A stretch of DNA of 64,000 bases from Paucibacter sp. Y2R2-4 (GCF_025717535.1 NZ_JAJIRO010000001.1:1488001-1552000), one strand, 5' to 3'; shown: positions 8,759-18,080, counted from the first letter of the stretch. The notes: generated from the sequence alone by a model not told the origin. A program made the numbers and translations.

Positions 8759-9250
8759 TTAAAGCCCCCCAGGGAATACCCACAGCAAGGCGGCCGTCAT
8801 CAGCACATAGCGGGCGAATTTGCCGACCGCCATATAGGCCACACAGGGCCAAAAAGGCAGGCGCAGCCAACCGGCCACGGCGCACAAGGGGTCGCCCACC
8901 AGTGGCAGCCAACTGAGCAAACAAGCCTTGGCGCCAAAACGATTCAGCCAAGCCAAGGCCCGCGGATTCGGCGGCTTGCGGTGCGTCGCGCGCTCATAGG
9001 CACGCTCGGCGCCATAACCCATCCACCAACTGATGGCTCCGCCCAAAGTATTGCCGACGGTGGCCACCACGACCGCCGGCCAGAACATCGTCGGGTCAGC
9101 CTTGATCAGCAAGAACACCGCCGGCTCCGAGCCCAGCGGCAGCAGCGTTGCCGATACCAGGGCGATCAGAAAGACACTGACGAGGCCTACTTTCGGCAGG
9201 GCCAGAAAGGCCAGCAGGCCGTGAATCGCGGCTTCGAGATAACTTTCCAT
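8759..9250 (-). CDS. YqaA family membrane protein
   Basis: A 163-residue integral membrane protein of the YqaA family, a small branch related to DedA/SNARE-associated proteins. Several hydrophobic segments are visible (LLAFLALPKVGLVSVFLIALVSA; VVVATVGNTLGGAISWWMGY; FWPCVAYMAVGKFARYVLM), with the conserved GNTLGGAISWWMGYG and LPLVGDPLC blocks. Its biochemical role is unknown; relatives are tied to membrane homeostasis or lipid transport. The ATG at 9250 yields MESYLEAAIHG, the usual start of this family; longer frames extend into the upstream region. Its start codon is about 145 bases from dusB, transcribed the other way. Confidence 0.85.
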   Translation of the reverse strand: MESYLEAAIHGLLAFLALPKVGLVSVFLIALVSATLLPLGSEPAVFLLIKADPTMFWPAVVVATVGNTLGGAISWWMGYGAERAYERATHRKPPNPRALAWLNRFGAKACLLSWLPLVGDPLCAVAGWLRLPFWPCVAYMAVGKFARYVLMTAALLWVFPGGL

Positions 9251-9340
9251 TGGCGCGATTATGGCGAGCGAACTGGCCGCTAGGTCTGGGCCAGCAAGTC
9301 CACCAACCGAACCCACCCAGGACGGCCGGCGCAAGAAAGG

Positions 9341-9346
9341 TATACT
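9341..9346 (+). promoter_or_regulatory. Candidate -10 box for dusB-fis
   Basis: TATACT about 50 bases before the dusB start matches the -10 consensus in five of six positions. The -35 region at the expected spacing is poor, so the call rests mainly on the -10 and the location. Confidence 0.3.
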
Positions 9347-9395
9347 TCTGCCTCTTTTTTAGGCACGACCACCCTCCTCCGGGTCTCCCCCACCC

Positions 9396-10484
9396 ATGCA
9401 AGCTCAGCCGCCAATCCTTCAGATTGGCCCTCATCTATTGCCGAACCGTTTGTTTGTGGCGCCCATGGCCGGCGTCACCGATCGGCCGTTCCGGCAACTC
9501 TGCCGGCGCATGGGGGCGGGCTATGCGGTCAGCGAGATGGTGACCTCGCGCAAAGACTTGTGGAGCAGCCTGAAGACCTCGCGCCGCGCCAACCACGACG
9601 GCGAAGCCGGGCCCATCGCGGTGCAGATCGCCGGCACCGATGCCGCCATGATGGCCGAAGCCACCCAGTACAACATCGACCGGGGCGCGCAGATCATCGA
9701 CATCAATATGGGCTGCCCGGCCAAGAAGGTCTGCAACAAATGGGCCGGCTCGGCCCTGATGCAAGACGAGCCCCTGGCTTTGCAAATCATTGAAGCGGTG
9801 GTCGAAGCCGCCGCGCCGCATGGCGTGCCAGTCACGCTGAAAATGCGCACCGGCTGGTGTGAAACCGAGAAGAACGCGCTGCGCCTGGCCCTGGCCGCCC
9901 AAGGCGCCGGCGTGGCCCTGGTGACGGTGCATGGCCGCACCCGCGAGCAGGGCTACAAAGGCTCGGCCGAGTACCGCACCATCGCGGCGGTGAAAGCGGC
10001 GCTGCAGATTCCGGTGGTCGCCAACGGCGACATCGACTCCCCGCAAAAAGCCCAGCAAGTGCTGGCAGAGACCGGCGCCGACGCGGTGATGATTGGCCGC
10101 GCCGCCCAGGGCCGGCCCTGGATCTTTGCCGAAATGGCACACTTTTTGGCCACCGGCGAGACCCTGCCCGCCCCCACCGTGCTGCAGGCCCGCGACTGGC
10201 TGATCGAACACCTGCACGACCACTACAGCCTTTACGGCGAGTTGACCGGCATGCGCACCGCGCGCAAGCACATCGGCTGGGCCGTGGTCGACCTGCCCGG
10301 AGGTGAAGATTTCCGTCAAGCCATGAACCGCCTGGAGAGCAGCGCGGCGCAAGTCCAGGCCCTGGGCGCCTGGTTTGACGAGCTGGCGGCGCAATATGAG
10401 CGCTTGCCCTATCTTGCCAAGCGGCAAGAAGATTCAACAATCACTGCCAATGACAACGAAGAAGAACTGAGGCTACAGGCATGA
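9396..10484 (+). CDS. dusB: tRNA-dihydrouridine synthase B
   Basis: A 362-residue FMN-dependent TIM-barrel enzyme that reduces uridine to dihydrouridine in tRNA. The N-terminal LFVAPMAGVTDRPFR block, the signature INMGCPAKKVCNK with catalytic Cys113, VTVHGRTREQGYKG and the FMN-binding IGRAAQGRPWIF are all present. Directly overlapping fis by ATGA (stop of dusB inside the fis start) reproduces the well-known proteobacterial dusB-fis operon. Length is slightly above E. coli DusB (321) because of a longer C-terminal tail. DusB start ATG at 9396 lies just upstream of PPILQIGPHLL, as in relatives. Confidence 0.95.
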   Translation: MQAQPPILQIGPHLLPNRLFVAPMAGVTDRPFRQLCRRMGAGYAVSEMVTSRKDLWSSLKTSRRANHDGEAGPIAVQIAGTDAAMMAEATQYNIDRGAQIIDINMGCPAKKVCNKWAGSALMQDEPLALQIIEAVVEAAAPHGVPVTLKMRTGWCETEKNALRLALAAQGAGVALVTVHGRTREQGYKGSAEYRTIAAVKAALQIPVVANGDIDSPQKAQQVLAETGADAVMIGRAAQGRPWIFAEMAHFLATGETLPAPTVLQARDWLIEHLHDHYSLYGELTGMRTARKHIGWAVVDLPGGEDFRQAMNRLESSAAQVQALGAWFDELAAQYERLPYLAKRQEDSTITANDNEEELRLQA

Positions 10485-10714
10485 CCCCGAAACCGATCGA
10501 TGCCTGCGTGCGCGAAAACCTGGAAGTCTATTTCCGCGATCTGGACGGCGAAGAACCGCACTCGATGCACGAGATGCTGATTCAAGTCGTCGAGAAGCCC
10601 CTGCTGGAAGTGGTGATGGCACGCGCCGCCGGCAACCAAAGCAAGGCCGCCGAATGGCTGGGCATCAACCGCAACACCCTGCGCCGCAAGCTGACCGAGC
10701 ACAAGCTGCTCTGA
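10481..10714 (+). CDS. fis: DNA-binding protein Fis
   Basis: A 77-residue nucleoid protein. The C-terminal helix-turn-helix NQSKAAEWLGINRNTLRRKL is the Fis hallmark; the N-terminal beta-hairpin arm of enterobacterial Fis is shortened, as usual in betaproteobacteria. Fis is a growth-phase regulator of rRNA promoters and recombination. The ATG overlaps the dusB stop codon, so translation is coupled. Confidence 0.94.
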   Translation: MTPKPIDACVRENLEVYFRDLDGEEPHSMHEMLIQVVEKPLLEVVMARAAGNQSKAAEWLGINRNTLRRKLTEHKLL

Positions 10715-10734
10715 GTCTCTGAGTCTCTGAGCTC
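10711..10734 (+). repeat. 8-bp tandem repeat at the fis stop codon
   Basis: CTGAGTCT occurs twice followed by CTGAGCTC; the first copy includes the fis TGA. It looks like slippage duplication in the short fis-purH spacer and has no evident function. Confidence 0.5.
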
Positions 10735-10771
10735 GCGCGCGCCCTCCCCCTTCCCCATCCGATAGAAGACC

Positions 10772-12352
10772 ATGTCCCAACTGACCGCACTCATCTCCGT
10801 GTCCGACAAGACCGGCATCCTCGAATTCGCCAAAGAGCTGCACGCCCTGAACGTGCGCCTGCTGTCCACCGGCGGCACGGCCAAGCTGCTGGCGGATGCC
10901 GGCCTGCCCGTGACCGAGGTGGCCGACCACACCGGCTTCCCCGAGATGCTGGACGGCCGCGTCAAGACCCTGCACCCCAAGGTGCACGGCGGCCTGCTGG
11001 CGCGTCGCGACTTCCCCGAGCACATGGCCGCCGCCGCTCAGCACGGCATCACCATGATCGACATCCTGGCCGTCAACCTCTACCCCTTTGAAGCCACCGT
11101 GGCCAAGCCCGGTTGCACGCTGGAAGACGCGATCGAGAACATCGACATCGGTGGCCCGGCCATGGTGCGCAGCGCCGCTAAGAACTGGAAAGACGTCACC
11201 GTGTTGACCGACGCCAGCCAGTACGCCCAAGTGCTGGCCGAGCTGAAGGCCAACGGCAAGACCAGCGACAAGACCCGCTTTGCGGCATCCGTGGCTGCCT
11301 TCAACCGCATCGCTCAATATGACGCTGCAATCAGCAATTACTTGAGCGCACGCACCGAAGAAGGCACGCTGTCCGAGTACCCCGGCCAGATGAACAGCAG
11401 CTTCGTCAAGGTGCAAGACCTGCGCTACGGCGAAAACAGCCACCAGACCGCCGCGCTCTACCGCGACCTCTACCCCGCCCCCGGCTCGCTGGTCACTGGC
11501 AAACAGCTGCAAGGCAAGGAACTCAGCTACAACAACATCGCTGACTCCGACGCCGCCTGGGAGTGCGTCAAGAGCTTCGACGTGCCCGCCTGCGTGATCG
11601 TCAAGCATGCCAACCCCTGCGGCGTGGCCGTGGCCGCCAACGCCGCCGAAGCCTATGCCAAGGCCCTGAAGACCGACCCGACCAGCGCCTTCGGCGGCAT
11701 CATCGCCTTCAACCGCGAGGTGGATGGCGCCGCTGCGGCCCACGTCTCCAAGCAATTCGTCGAAGTGCTGATGGCGCCGAGCTTCAGCGCCGAAGCGCTG
11801 GAGATCTTCAAGGCCAAGGTCAATGTGCGCCTGCTGCAGATCGACCTGCCGCCCGGCGGTGCAACCCCTTGGCTGCAAGGCCGCAACCTCGGCGACAGCA
11901 AGCGCATCGGTTCCGGCATCCTGCTGCAAAGCGCCGACAACCACTTCCTTCAACGCGAAGACCTGAAGATCGTCACCACCCTGCAGCCCAGCGCTCAGCA
12001 GCTTGACGACCTGATGTTCGCCTGGACCGTGGCCCAGTATGTGAAGAGCAATGCCATCGTCTTCTGCGGCGGCGGCATGACTCTGGGCGTGGGCGCTGGC
12101 CAGATGAGCCGCATCGACTCCACCAAGATCGCCGCCATCAAGGCCGCCAACGCCGGTCTGGAACTGAAGGGCTCAGTCGTCGCCAGCGACGCCTTCTTCC
12201 CCTTCCGCGACGGCCTGGACGTGCTGGCCGATGCCGGCGCCACTTGCGTCATCCAGCCCGGTGGCTCGATGCGCGATGAAGAAGTGATCGCCGCCGCCAA
12301 CGAGCGCGGCGTGGCCATGGTCTTCACCGGCGTGCGTCACTTCCGTCACTGA
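10772..12352 (+). CDS. purH: AICAR transformylase/IMP cyclohydrolase
   Basis: A 526-residue bifunctional enzyme of purine synthesis: it formylates AICAR with 10-formyl-THF and closes the ring to IMP. The N-terminal cyclohydrolase domain ([42 protein letters not shown]) and C-terminal transformylase domain ([27 protein letters not shown] with its Lys-His, [24 protein letters not shown]) are complete. Length matches the family. It follows fis after 57 bases. In many Burkholderiales purH is followed by ruvC-ruvA-ruvB; here a terminator follows and ruvC lies about 24 kb away. Confidence 0.97.
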   Translation: MSQLTALISVSDKTGILEFAKELHALNVRLLSTGGTAKLLADAGLPVTEVADHTGFPEMLDGRVKTLHPKVHGGLLARRDFPEHMAAAAQHGITMIDILAVNLYPFEATVAKPGCTLEDAIENIDIGGPAMVRSAAKNWKDVTVLTDASQYAQVLAELKANGKTSDKTRFAASVAAFNRIAQYDAAISNYLSARTEEGTLSEYPGQMNSSFVKVQDLRYGENSHQTAALYRDLYPAPGSLVTGKQLQGKELSYNNIADSDAAWECVKSFDVPACVIVKHANPCGVAVAANAAEAYAKALKTDPTSAFGGIIAFNREVDGAAAAHVSKQFVEVLMAPSFSAEALEIFKAKVNVRLLQIDLPPGGATPWLQGRNLGDSKRIGSGILLQSADNHFLQREDLKIVTTLQPSAQQLDDLMFAWTVAQYVKSNAIVFCGGGMTLGVGAGQMSRIDSTKIAAIKAANAGLELKGSVVASDAFFPFRDGLDVLADAGATCVIQPGGSMRDEEVIAAANERGVAMVFTGVRHFRH

Positions 12353-12390
12353 TCGTTCGGTCGCCAAGCGCCATCCGCTTGGCCCCACCG

Positions 12391-12425
12391 ATCAAAGAAA
12401 AAGCCCGCAGCTGCGGGCTTTTTTG
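12391..12425 (+). terminator. Intrinsic terminator of dusB-fis-purH
   Basis: AAGCCCGCAG/CTGCGGGCTT, a perfect 10-bp palindrome, is followed by TTTTT and preceded by AAAGAAAA. It lies between convergent purH and sodC and may act in both directions. Confidence 0.88.
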
Positions 12426-12441
12426 CGCCTAATCCAAGCAA

Positions 12442-13041
12442 TCAGCCATAACGCGCAATCAAACCGCATGCAATCCGCGGTCCGGAGTTACCGGCGGGCT
12501 GCGATTTGAAGTCATCGGGGTTGGCGTGCAAGATCAGTGTGCGGCCGTCGATGCTGCGTTCACCGGCGGCCAGGGTCAGGCCGTGCAGCATGATTTTCTG
12601 GTCGACCATGCCTTGCGCATCGGCGGTGAGGTTGGGCATATCGCCGGCGTGGCGCTCGCCGCTTTGCTCGCCATGCGATTTGCCATCGGGATTGAAGTGG
12701 CCACCGGCGCTGCTGAAGTCGGCGCTGGCGCAAGATGATTTCTCATGCACATGGAAGCCATGCACGCTCATCGGCTCCAAGCCGCGAATCCGTACATTGG
12801 CCATCAAATGGCCGTCCATCTGATGAAAGACCACCAAGCCCGAGACCTGCGCGCCGGAGGCAGCAGGCGACAAGCTCGCCGCGCCTACCTTGCCCATCAT
12901 CCCGGCCATGTGTTCATGCATACCGTCCTTGGCGTCCATGGGCTTGCCAGCCCCACGGTCATGCACATGAACGGCACAAGCGCCTAGAAACAAGGGCAAG
13001 GCAAGGGCACAAAGGCTTCGAGTCATCGTCTGGGTCATCAT
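12442..13041 (-). CDS. sodC: Cu/Zn superoxide dismutase, lipoprotein-type
   Basis: A 199-residue periplasmic superoxide dismutase that protects against superoxide. The signal sequence ends in LFLGAC, a lipobox, so the mature enzyme is probably membrane-anchored. Copper ligands are in HGFHVHEK, the zinc ligands in the loop GGHFNPDGKSHG...HAGDMPNL, the last copper histidine in LILHANPDDF, and the terminal GPRIACGLI holds the disulphide cysteine. A His/Met-rich stretch (GMHEHMAGMMG) after the lipobox may bind copper. Two adjacent ATGs (13041 and 13038) sit behind AAGGAG; either may be used. Confidence 0.92.
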   Translation of the reverse strand: MMTQTMTRSLCALALPLFLGACAVHVHDRGAGKPMDAKDGMHEHMAGMMGKVGAASLSPAASGAQVSGLVVFHQMDGHLMANVRIRGLEPMSVHGFHVHEKSSCASADFSSAGGHFNPDGKSHGEQSGERHAGDMPNLTADAQGMVDQKIMLHGLTLAAGERSIDGRTLILHANPDDFKSQPAGNSGPRIACGLIARYG

Positions 13042-13272
13042 GGGATCTCCTTGGCGGATGAGCAAAGCCGCACGATAGCCCCACCGGCCACAAAGTGCAC
13101 GCACGATTTGCTGCCACCCTGCGAGCAGAAGTGACAGTTGCCGCCGCGGACCACGCCAGCCCTCCTCCAACCATTCCTAGGCAGCTGCCTCTAGCCGAGG
13201 GCCAACACCCTTGGCCAGCGGCGGGTTTGCGCTTAGCCTCGGGGCATAAGAAAGAACACCTAGGAGACTGCG

Positions 13273-14682
13273 ATGAACCAGACCTTGCAAGAGCGTCTGC
13301 ATTTGGCGCTGGAGTTGCAGCGTGCGGCTTATCAAGCCGAGATGTACCCCAGCTACGCCATCCGGCATGACCGCCTGCAGCGGGTGCGCCATATGACGGC
13401 CAAGTACGCCGATCAATTGGCCGACGCCATCTCCCAAGACTTTGGCAACCGCGCCCGGCAAGAAACCTTGCTGGCCGATGTATTCACCGTCGAGTCTGGC
13501 GCCAAGCATGCGCAAAAGCACTTGCGCCGCTGGATGCGCCCGCGCCGCGTCAGCACCGCCCTGCATTTCTTGCCGGCCAGCAACCAACTGCTGCGGCAGC
13601 CACTGGGCGTGGTCGGTGTCGTCGCACCTTGGAACTACCCCTTCTACCTGGCCATGGCCCCAGCACTGGCCGCGCTGGCGGCGGGCAACCGGGTGATGAT
13701 CAAGCCTTCGGAACTGACGCCCGCGACCTCGGCCCTGATGGCCAAGATGGTGGCCGAGTTCTTCGCCCCCGAAGAAATGCAAGTCATCACCGGCGACGCC
13801 GATGTCGGCCGCGCCTTCAGCCAGCTGCCCTTTGACCATTTGTTCTTCACCGGCTCCACCGCCGTGGGCCGCCATGTGGCGCAAGCCGCCGCGCAACACC
13901 TGACCCCGGTGACGCTGGAGCTGGGCGGCAAGAGCCCCGCCCTGGTGGACCGCAGCTGCCACCTGCAAATGACGGCCGAGCGCCTGGCCTACGGCAAGCT
14001 CTTGAACGCCGGCCAAACCTGCGTCGCGCCCGATTACCTCTTGGTGCCGCGCGAGATGGTGGAGCCGCTGGCGCAAGCCATCCTGCAAGCGATGCGCAAG
14101 ATGTTCCCCGCGCTGGAAGGCAATGCCGACTACACCCATATCGCCAGCGAACGCCACCGCGCCCGCTTGCAAGGCCTGCTGGACGACGCCCGCGCACGCG
14201 GCGCACGCCTGCTGCCCTCGCATGAAGGGCCACTGAGCGGCCGCGCGCTCACGCCGCATTTGCTGCTGGATGTGAACGATGAGATGACGGTGATGCGCGA
14301 AGAAATCTTCGGCCCGCTGCTGCCCATCGTGCCCTATGACCGGGTGGACGAAGCGCTGGCCTACATCAACCGACACGAGCGCCCGCTGGCCCTGTATTGG
14401 TTCGGCCAAGACCGCGCCATGCAGCAGCGCGTGATGGAGCAAAGCCATGCCGGCGGCGTCACCATCAATGACTGCATCTGGCATTTGGGCCAAGAAGAGC
14501 AACCCTTTGGCGGCGTCGGTGCCAGCGGCATGGGCAGTTATCACGGCGAGTGGGGCTTTCGCACCTTCAGCAAAGAAAAGCCCATCTTCAGCCAAGCCCG
14601 CTTCGCCGGCACAAAGCTCTTCTACCCCCCGTATGGCAAGACCTTCAGCCGCTTGCTGGGTCTGCTGAAAAAGGTCGCCTGA
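13273..14682 (+). CDS. Coniferyl aldehyde dehydrogenase-type ALDH
   Basis: A 469-residue aldehyde dehydrogenase of the ALDH3-like group annotated as coniferyl aldehyde dehydrogenase (CalB). It oxidises an aldehyde to the acid with NAD(P). Cofactor-binding VVAPWNYPFYL and FTGSTAVGRHVAQ, general base Glu216 in LELGGKSP and catalytic Cys250 in NAGQTCVAPDY are present; the C-terminal YPPYGK matches the family. AGGAG precedes the ATG at 13273. It heads a three-gene run with a Tat-type protein and a GMC oxidoreductase, so the natural substrate may be an aldehyde produced by the GMC enzyme rather than coniferaldehyde. Confidence 0.87.
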   Translation: MNQTLQERLHLALELQRAAYQAEMYPSYAIRHDRLQRVRHMTAKYADQLADAISQDFGNRARQETLLADVFTVESGAKHAQKHLRRWMRPRRVSTALHFLPASNQLLRQPLGVVGVVAPWNYPFYLAMAPALAALAAGNRVMIKPSELTPATSALMAKMVAEFFAPEEMQVITGDADVGRAFSQLPFDHLFFTGSTAVGRHVAQAAAQHLTPVTLELGGKSPALVDRSCHLQMTAERLAYGKLLNAGQTCVAPDYLLVPREMVEPLAQAILQAMRKMFPALEGNADYTHIASERHRARLQGLLDDARARGARLLPSHEGPLSGRALTPHLLLDVNDEMTVMREEIFGPLLPIVPYDRVDEALAYINRHERPLALYWFGQDRAMQQRVMEQSHAGGVTINDCIWHLGQEEQPFGGVGASGMGSYHGEWGFRTFSKEKPIFSQARFAGTKLFYPPYGKTFSRLLGLLKKVA

Positions 14683-14683
14683 T

Positions 14684-15202
14684 ATGCAAAGACGCAGCCT
14701 TCTCAAACTGGGCCTGGGCGCCGGTGTGGTGCTGGCGGTGGCCGGCGGCGCAGCCGCGTTGCTGATGAAGCCCGGCCTGCATGATGACAACAAAAAACTG
14801 GGCGAACCGGCGCGCCAGCTGATGCGCGCCGTGGCCGTGGCCTTGTTCGACGGCCTGCTGCCGCAAGAGGCCGCCGCCCGCGAAGCCCGCTTGACGCTGC
14901 ATCTGAGCCAGCTCGAAGCCGGCATTGCAGGCTTTCCGCCAGCCTTGCGGGCCGAGTTGTCGCAGGTCTTGATGCTCTTGGACACGGCCCCTGGGCGCCT
15001 GGGCCTGACCGGCTTGAGCAGCGACTGGGCCAAGGCCTCGGTGGCCGAAGTGCAAGCCGCGCTGCAGGGCATGAGCCAGTCCAGCGTGAGCCTGCGCCAG
15101 CAGGTCTATCACGCGCTGCGCGATCTCAACACGCTGATCTTTTTCAATGACCCGAGCAGTTGGGCGCTGGTCGGCTACCCCGGACCGAGGACCATTCCAT
15201 GA
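14684..15202 (+). CDS. Tat-signal small subunit-like protein
   Basis: A 172-residue protein opening with a twin-arginine-like leader (MQRRSLLKLGLGAGVVLAVAG). The mature part is alpha-helical and unrecognised, but position (one base after the ALDH stop, and ATGA overlap with the GMC gene) and size recall gluconate 2-dehydrogenase subunit 3-like partners, which carry a Tat signal and escort a signal-less GMC flavoprotein to the periplasm. The canonical SRRxFLK is weak here (RRSLLK), so Tat export is likely, not certain. Confidence 0.7.
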   Translation: MQRRSLLKLGLGAGVVLAVAGGAAALLMKPGLHDDNKKLGEPARQLMRAVAVALFDGLLPQEAAAREARLTLHLSQLEAGIAGFPPALRAELSQVLMLLDTAPGRLGLTGLSSDWAKASVAEVQAALQGMSQSSVSLRQQVYHALRDLNTLIFFNDPSSWALVGYPGPRTIP

Positions 15203-16818
15203 GCTCGATTGCAGACCCCATCAAAGAAGGCCTGGCGCGCGGCTGGCAAGTCTTTGGCCCCGGACAGAAAGCCCTGCCCGAGCGCATCGACTGCGATGTG
15301 GCCATCATCGGCAGCGGCGCCGGTGCCGGCATCACCGCCGAGCTGCTGGCCAAGGCCGGCTTGCAGGTGCTGATCATTGAAGAAGGGCCGCTGAAGTCCA
15401 GCAGCGACTTTCGTCAGCGCGAGTCCGATGCCTACTCGCAGCTCTACCAAGAAGGCGGAGGCCGCAAGACCGCTGACCAGGCCATGCCGGTGCTGCAAGG
15501 CCGCTGCGTGGGCGGCTCCACCACGGTGAACTGGGCCGGCTCCTTCCGCACCCCGGCCGACACGCTGGACCACTGGGCGCAAAACTACGGGCTCAAAGAC
15601 ATCAGCGCCGCCAGCATGGCGCCCTGGTTCGATCAAGTCGAAAAGCGCCTCAACATCAGCCCCTGGCTGACCGAGCCGAACGGCAATAACAGCGTGCTTC
15701 AGCGGGGTGCGGTGAAGCTGGGCATTCCGGCGCCCGTCATCAACCGCAATGTCAAAGGCTGTTGGAACCTGGGCTCTTGCGGCCTGGGCTGCCCCACCAA
15801 TGCCAAGCAGTCCATGTTGGTCACCACCATTCCAGCCGCGCTCGACCTCGGCGCGCGCCTCCTGGTGCAGACCCGCGCCGAGCGCTTCAGCTGGAGCGGC
15901 GAACAAATCGAAAGCCTGAGCTGCCTGCCCATTCACACGGATGGCAGCGCGGCTGGCCCGGCCCTGCAAGTCAAGGCCAAGCACTATGTGGTGGCGGGCG
16001 GCGCCATCAACTCGCCCGCGCTCTTGATGCGCTCCAAGCTGCCTGACCCGCATCAACTCTTGGGCAAGCGCACCTTTTTGCACCCCACCGTGGCCAGCAG
16101 CGGCGTCATGCCCGAGGCGGTGAACGGCTGGGCCGGCGCACCGTTGGCGGTCTTCTCCGACCATTTCTTGCACACCCAGGCAATGAATGGGCCCATTGGC
16201 TACAAGCTGGAAACCGCGCCGGTGCACCCCGGCTTTGCCATGACCAACCTCGGTGGCCTGGGCCAGACCTTGGTGGACAAGGCCAAAGACTTCCCGCACA
16301 CCAGCGTCTTGATCGGCCTGCTGCGTGACGGTTTCCACCCGCAAGCCATTGGCGGCACCGTCAAGCTCAAGAGCGACGGCAGCCCGGTGCTGGACTACCC
16401 CATCACCGACTACCTGCTCGACGGCGCCCGCCGCGCCCACCTGACCATGGCCGAGATCCAGTTCGCTGCCGGCGCCAAGAGCGTGCGCCCGGCCCACGAC
16501 ATGGCCAGCGCCTACGGCAGTTGGAAGGAAGCCCAAGCCGCCATCCAAGCCCTGCCCTACCGGCCCTACATCACCACCATTGGCAGCGCCCATGTGATGG
16601 GCGGCTGCAATATGGCCGGCTCTGCCGAGCTGGGCGTGGTGCGGCCGGACGGCCAGCATTGGCAGATCACCAACCTCTCGGTGCACGACGGCTCCATCTT
16701 CCCCACCAGCATTGGCGCCAATCCGCAGATGACGGTATACAGCCAGGCCGCCCGCATGGCGACCGCGCTGGCCCAGCGACTCAATGGCCGCGCCGTGCGC
16801 TTGGTGGCTGAAGGCTAA
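15199..16818 (+). CDS. GMC family FAD-dependent alcohol oxidoreductase
   Basis: A 539-residue glucose-methanol-choline oxidoreductase. The FAD-binding Rossmann motif IIGSGAGAGITAELL lies at about residues 37-51 and the C-terminal GMC block has HVMGGCNM and NPQMTVYSQAARM. A CWNLGSCGLGCPTNAK segment provides a cysteine cluster, as in long-chain alcohol and cholesterol-oxidase-like members. It has no signal peptide, fitting export in complex with the Tat protein whose stop it overlaps (ATGA). It probably oxidises a primary alcohol to the aldehyde used by the ALDH two genes upstream. The ATG at 15199 is favoured by the overlap. Electron acceptor unknown. Confidence 0.85.
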   Translation: MSSIADPIKEGLARGWQVFGPGQKALPERIDCDVAIIGSGAGAGITAELLAKAGLQVLIIEEGPLKSSSDFRQRESDAYSQLYQEGGGRKTADQAMPVLQGRCVGGSTTVNWAGSFRTPADTLDHWAQNYGLKDISAASMAPWFDQVEKRLNISPWLTEPNGNNSVLQRGAVKLGIPAPVINRNVKGCWNLGSCGLGCPTNAKQSMLVTTIPAALDLGARLLVQTRAERFSWSGEQIESLSCLPIHTDGSAAGPALQVKAKHYVVAGGAINSPALLMRSKLPDPHQLLGKRTFLHPTVASSGVMPEAVNGWAGAPLAVFSDHFLHTQAMNGPIGYKLETAPVHPGFAMTNLGGLGQTLVDKAKDFPHTSVLIGLLRDGFHPQAIGGTVKLKSDGSPVLDYPITDYLLDGARRAHLTMAEIQFAAGAKSVRPAHDMASAYGSWKEAQAAIQALPYRPYITTIGSAHVMGGCNMAGSAELGVVRPDGQHWQITNLSVHDGSIFPTSIGANPQMTVYSQAARMATALAQRLNGRAVRLVAEG

Positions 16819-16886
16819 GCAGAGAACAAGGGCGGAACGGCTAGGCACAATGCCGGCTGTTCCCAAGCCTCCTGTTTTGCCTTGCC

Positions 16887-17369
16887 ATGAGCCCTGGTCC
16901 GATCCGCGTTTTGTTTGTCTGCATGGGCAATATCTGCCGCAGCCCCAGTGCTGAAGCGGTGTTCCGCGAACAACTGCGCGCCCACGGCCTGTCGCATCGC
17001 TGCGAAGTCGACTCCGCCGGTACTCACGGTTATCACATCGGCGAGCCGCCCGACCCGCGCTCGCAAGCCCATGCGCGGCAACGCGGCATCGACATGTCGG
17101 CCCTGCGCGCCCGCCAGGTGCAGCCCAGCGACTTTGGGCACTTTGACCTGCTGCTGGCCATGGACGCCAACAACCTCGCCCTGCTGCGCCAGCGCTGCCC
17201 GGCCGATCAGACGCAAAGCAAGCTGCGCCTGCTGACCGAGTTCTGCCTGCACGCATCGGCCGAAGCCGTGCCCGACCCCTATTACGGCGGCCCCGAGGGC
17301 TTTGAGCAGGTGCTGGACATTGTTGAAGACGCTTGCGAAGGCCTGCGGCAGCACTTGTTTCCGGCCTGA
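16887..17369 (+). CDS. Low-molecular-weight protein-tyrosine phosphatase
   Basis: A 160-residue cytoplasmic phosphatase. The P-loop VCMGNICRSP gives the CX5R signature with nucleophile Cys12 and Arg18, and Asp130 in VPDPYYGG is the general acid. Family members remove phosphate from tyrosine, often in control of exopolysaccharide-making kinases, but no such kinase is in the window. It faces the DUF502 gene with only 24 bases between stop codons. Confidence 0.93.
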   Translation: MSPGPIRVLFVCMGNICRSPSAEAVFREQLRAHGLSHRCEVDSAGTHGYHIGEPPDPRSQAHARQRGIDMSALRARQVQPSDFGHFDLLLAMDANNLALLRQRCPADQTQSKLRLLTEFCLHASAEAVPDPYYGGPEGFEQVLDIVEDACEGLRQHLFPA

Positions 17370-17393
17370 GCTTTTTTAGCTGCTTGCTCAGCC

Positions 17394-18080
17394 TCAGCGA
17401 GCCTTCTTAGCGCTGCCCAAGACCTCGGGCGTGGTCACGCCCATGGACACATACAAGCTGGTCAGCCCTTCCATGCCAATCTCGGCCGGGCGCACCCAGT
17501 CTTGCGGCAGATAGAACAAGCCGCCGCCCACTGGCACCGGCGCGGTGGGCACCAGCACCGCAAGGTAAGCCACACCGCAAATGTCCACCGGCTCCGGGCT
17601 GGACAACAGGCCCAGCACCAGCGCGCCGCCCTCGGGTTTGACGCCGCCGAAATGGCACCACACCGGCGCCATTGCCCGCACGCCGGCCTCGTCGCGCTTG
17701 GACATCATCTCGATCATGCGCTTGAGCAAGTCGTAAACCGTGCTGATCACCGGAATGCGCGCAATCAGGCTCTCCAGCAGTGCCTTCACCCGCCGCTGCA
17801 ACTGCGTCTCCACCAGCAAGCCCAGCAGATACACAAACACCAGCACCACGCCCAGGCCGATCAGATAGGCAGCAAACGGCGACTCGGTCAGCGGCAACCC
17901 CAGGCGCCCCAGCGTATGGCCCAACACACTCTTGGGCCCCAGATAGTCCATCAACAAAGACATCACCCAGCCCAGCAGCACCAGCGTGGCCACCAAGGGC
18001 AGCACCGTCAAAAAGCCGGTGACAAAGGTGCGCAAGACGTGACGGCGAGCTTGAGTGGCGAAGGGTTGGGGGGTGAGCAT
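17394..18080 (-). CDS. DUF502 family membrane protein
   Basis: A 228-residue membrane protein of the DUF502 family. Two strong transmembrane segments (FVTGFLTVLPLVATLVLLGWVM and FAAYLIGLGVVLVFVYLLGLLV) are followed by the conserved cytoplasmic-type domain IPVISTVYDLLKRMIEMMS, FGGVKPEGG and VPTAPVPVGGGLFYLP, typical of the family. Function unknown; plant relatives (LCV/COV) affect membranes and vascular patterning. The ATG at 18080 begins a short hydrophilic lead before the first membrane segment. Upstream lies the AT-rich island. Confidence 0.88.
   Translation of the reverse strand: MLTPQPFATQARRHVLRTFVTGFLTVLPLVATLVLLGWVMSLLMDYLGPKSVLGHTLGRLGLPLTESPFAAYLIGLGVVLVFVYLLGLLVETQLQRRVKALLESLIARIPVISTVYDLLKRMIEMMSKRDEAGVRAMAPVWCHFGGVKPEGGALVLGLLSSPEPVDICGVAYLAVLVPTAPVPVGGGLFYLPQDWVRPAEIGMEGLTSLYVSMGVTTPEVLGSAKKAR

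Noticed and set aside
10409-11953. Long open frame antisense to purH
   Set aside because: purH is unmistakable on the plus strand; the antisense product is Gly/His/Val-rich with no family similarity.
13177-15072. Long open frame antisense to the aldehyde dehydrogenase
   Set aside because: Shadow of the conserved ALDH on the other strand.
15175-17256. Long open frame antisense to the GMC oxidoreductase
   Set aside because: Opposite strand of a well-supported gene and without any recognisable domain.
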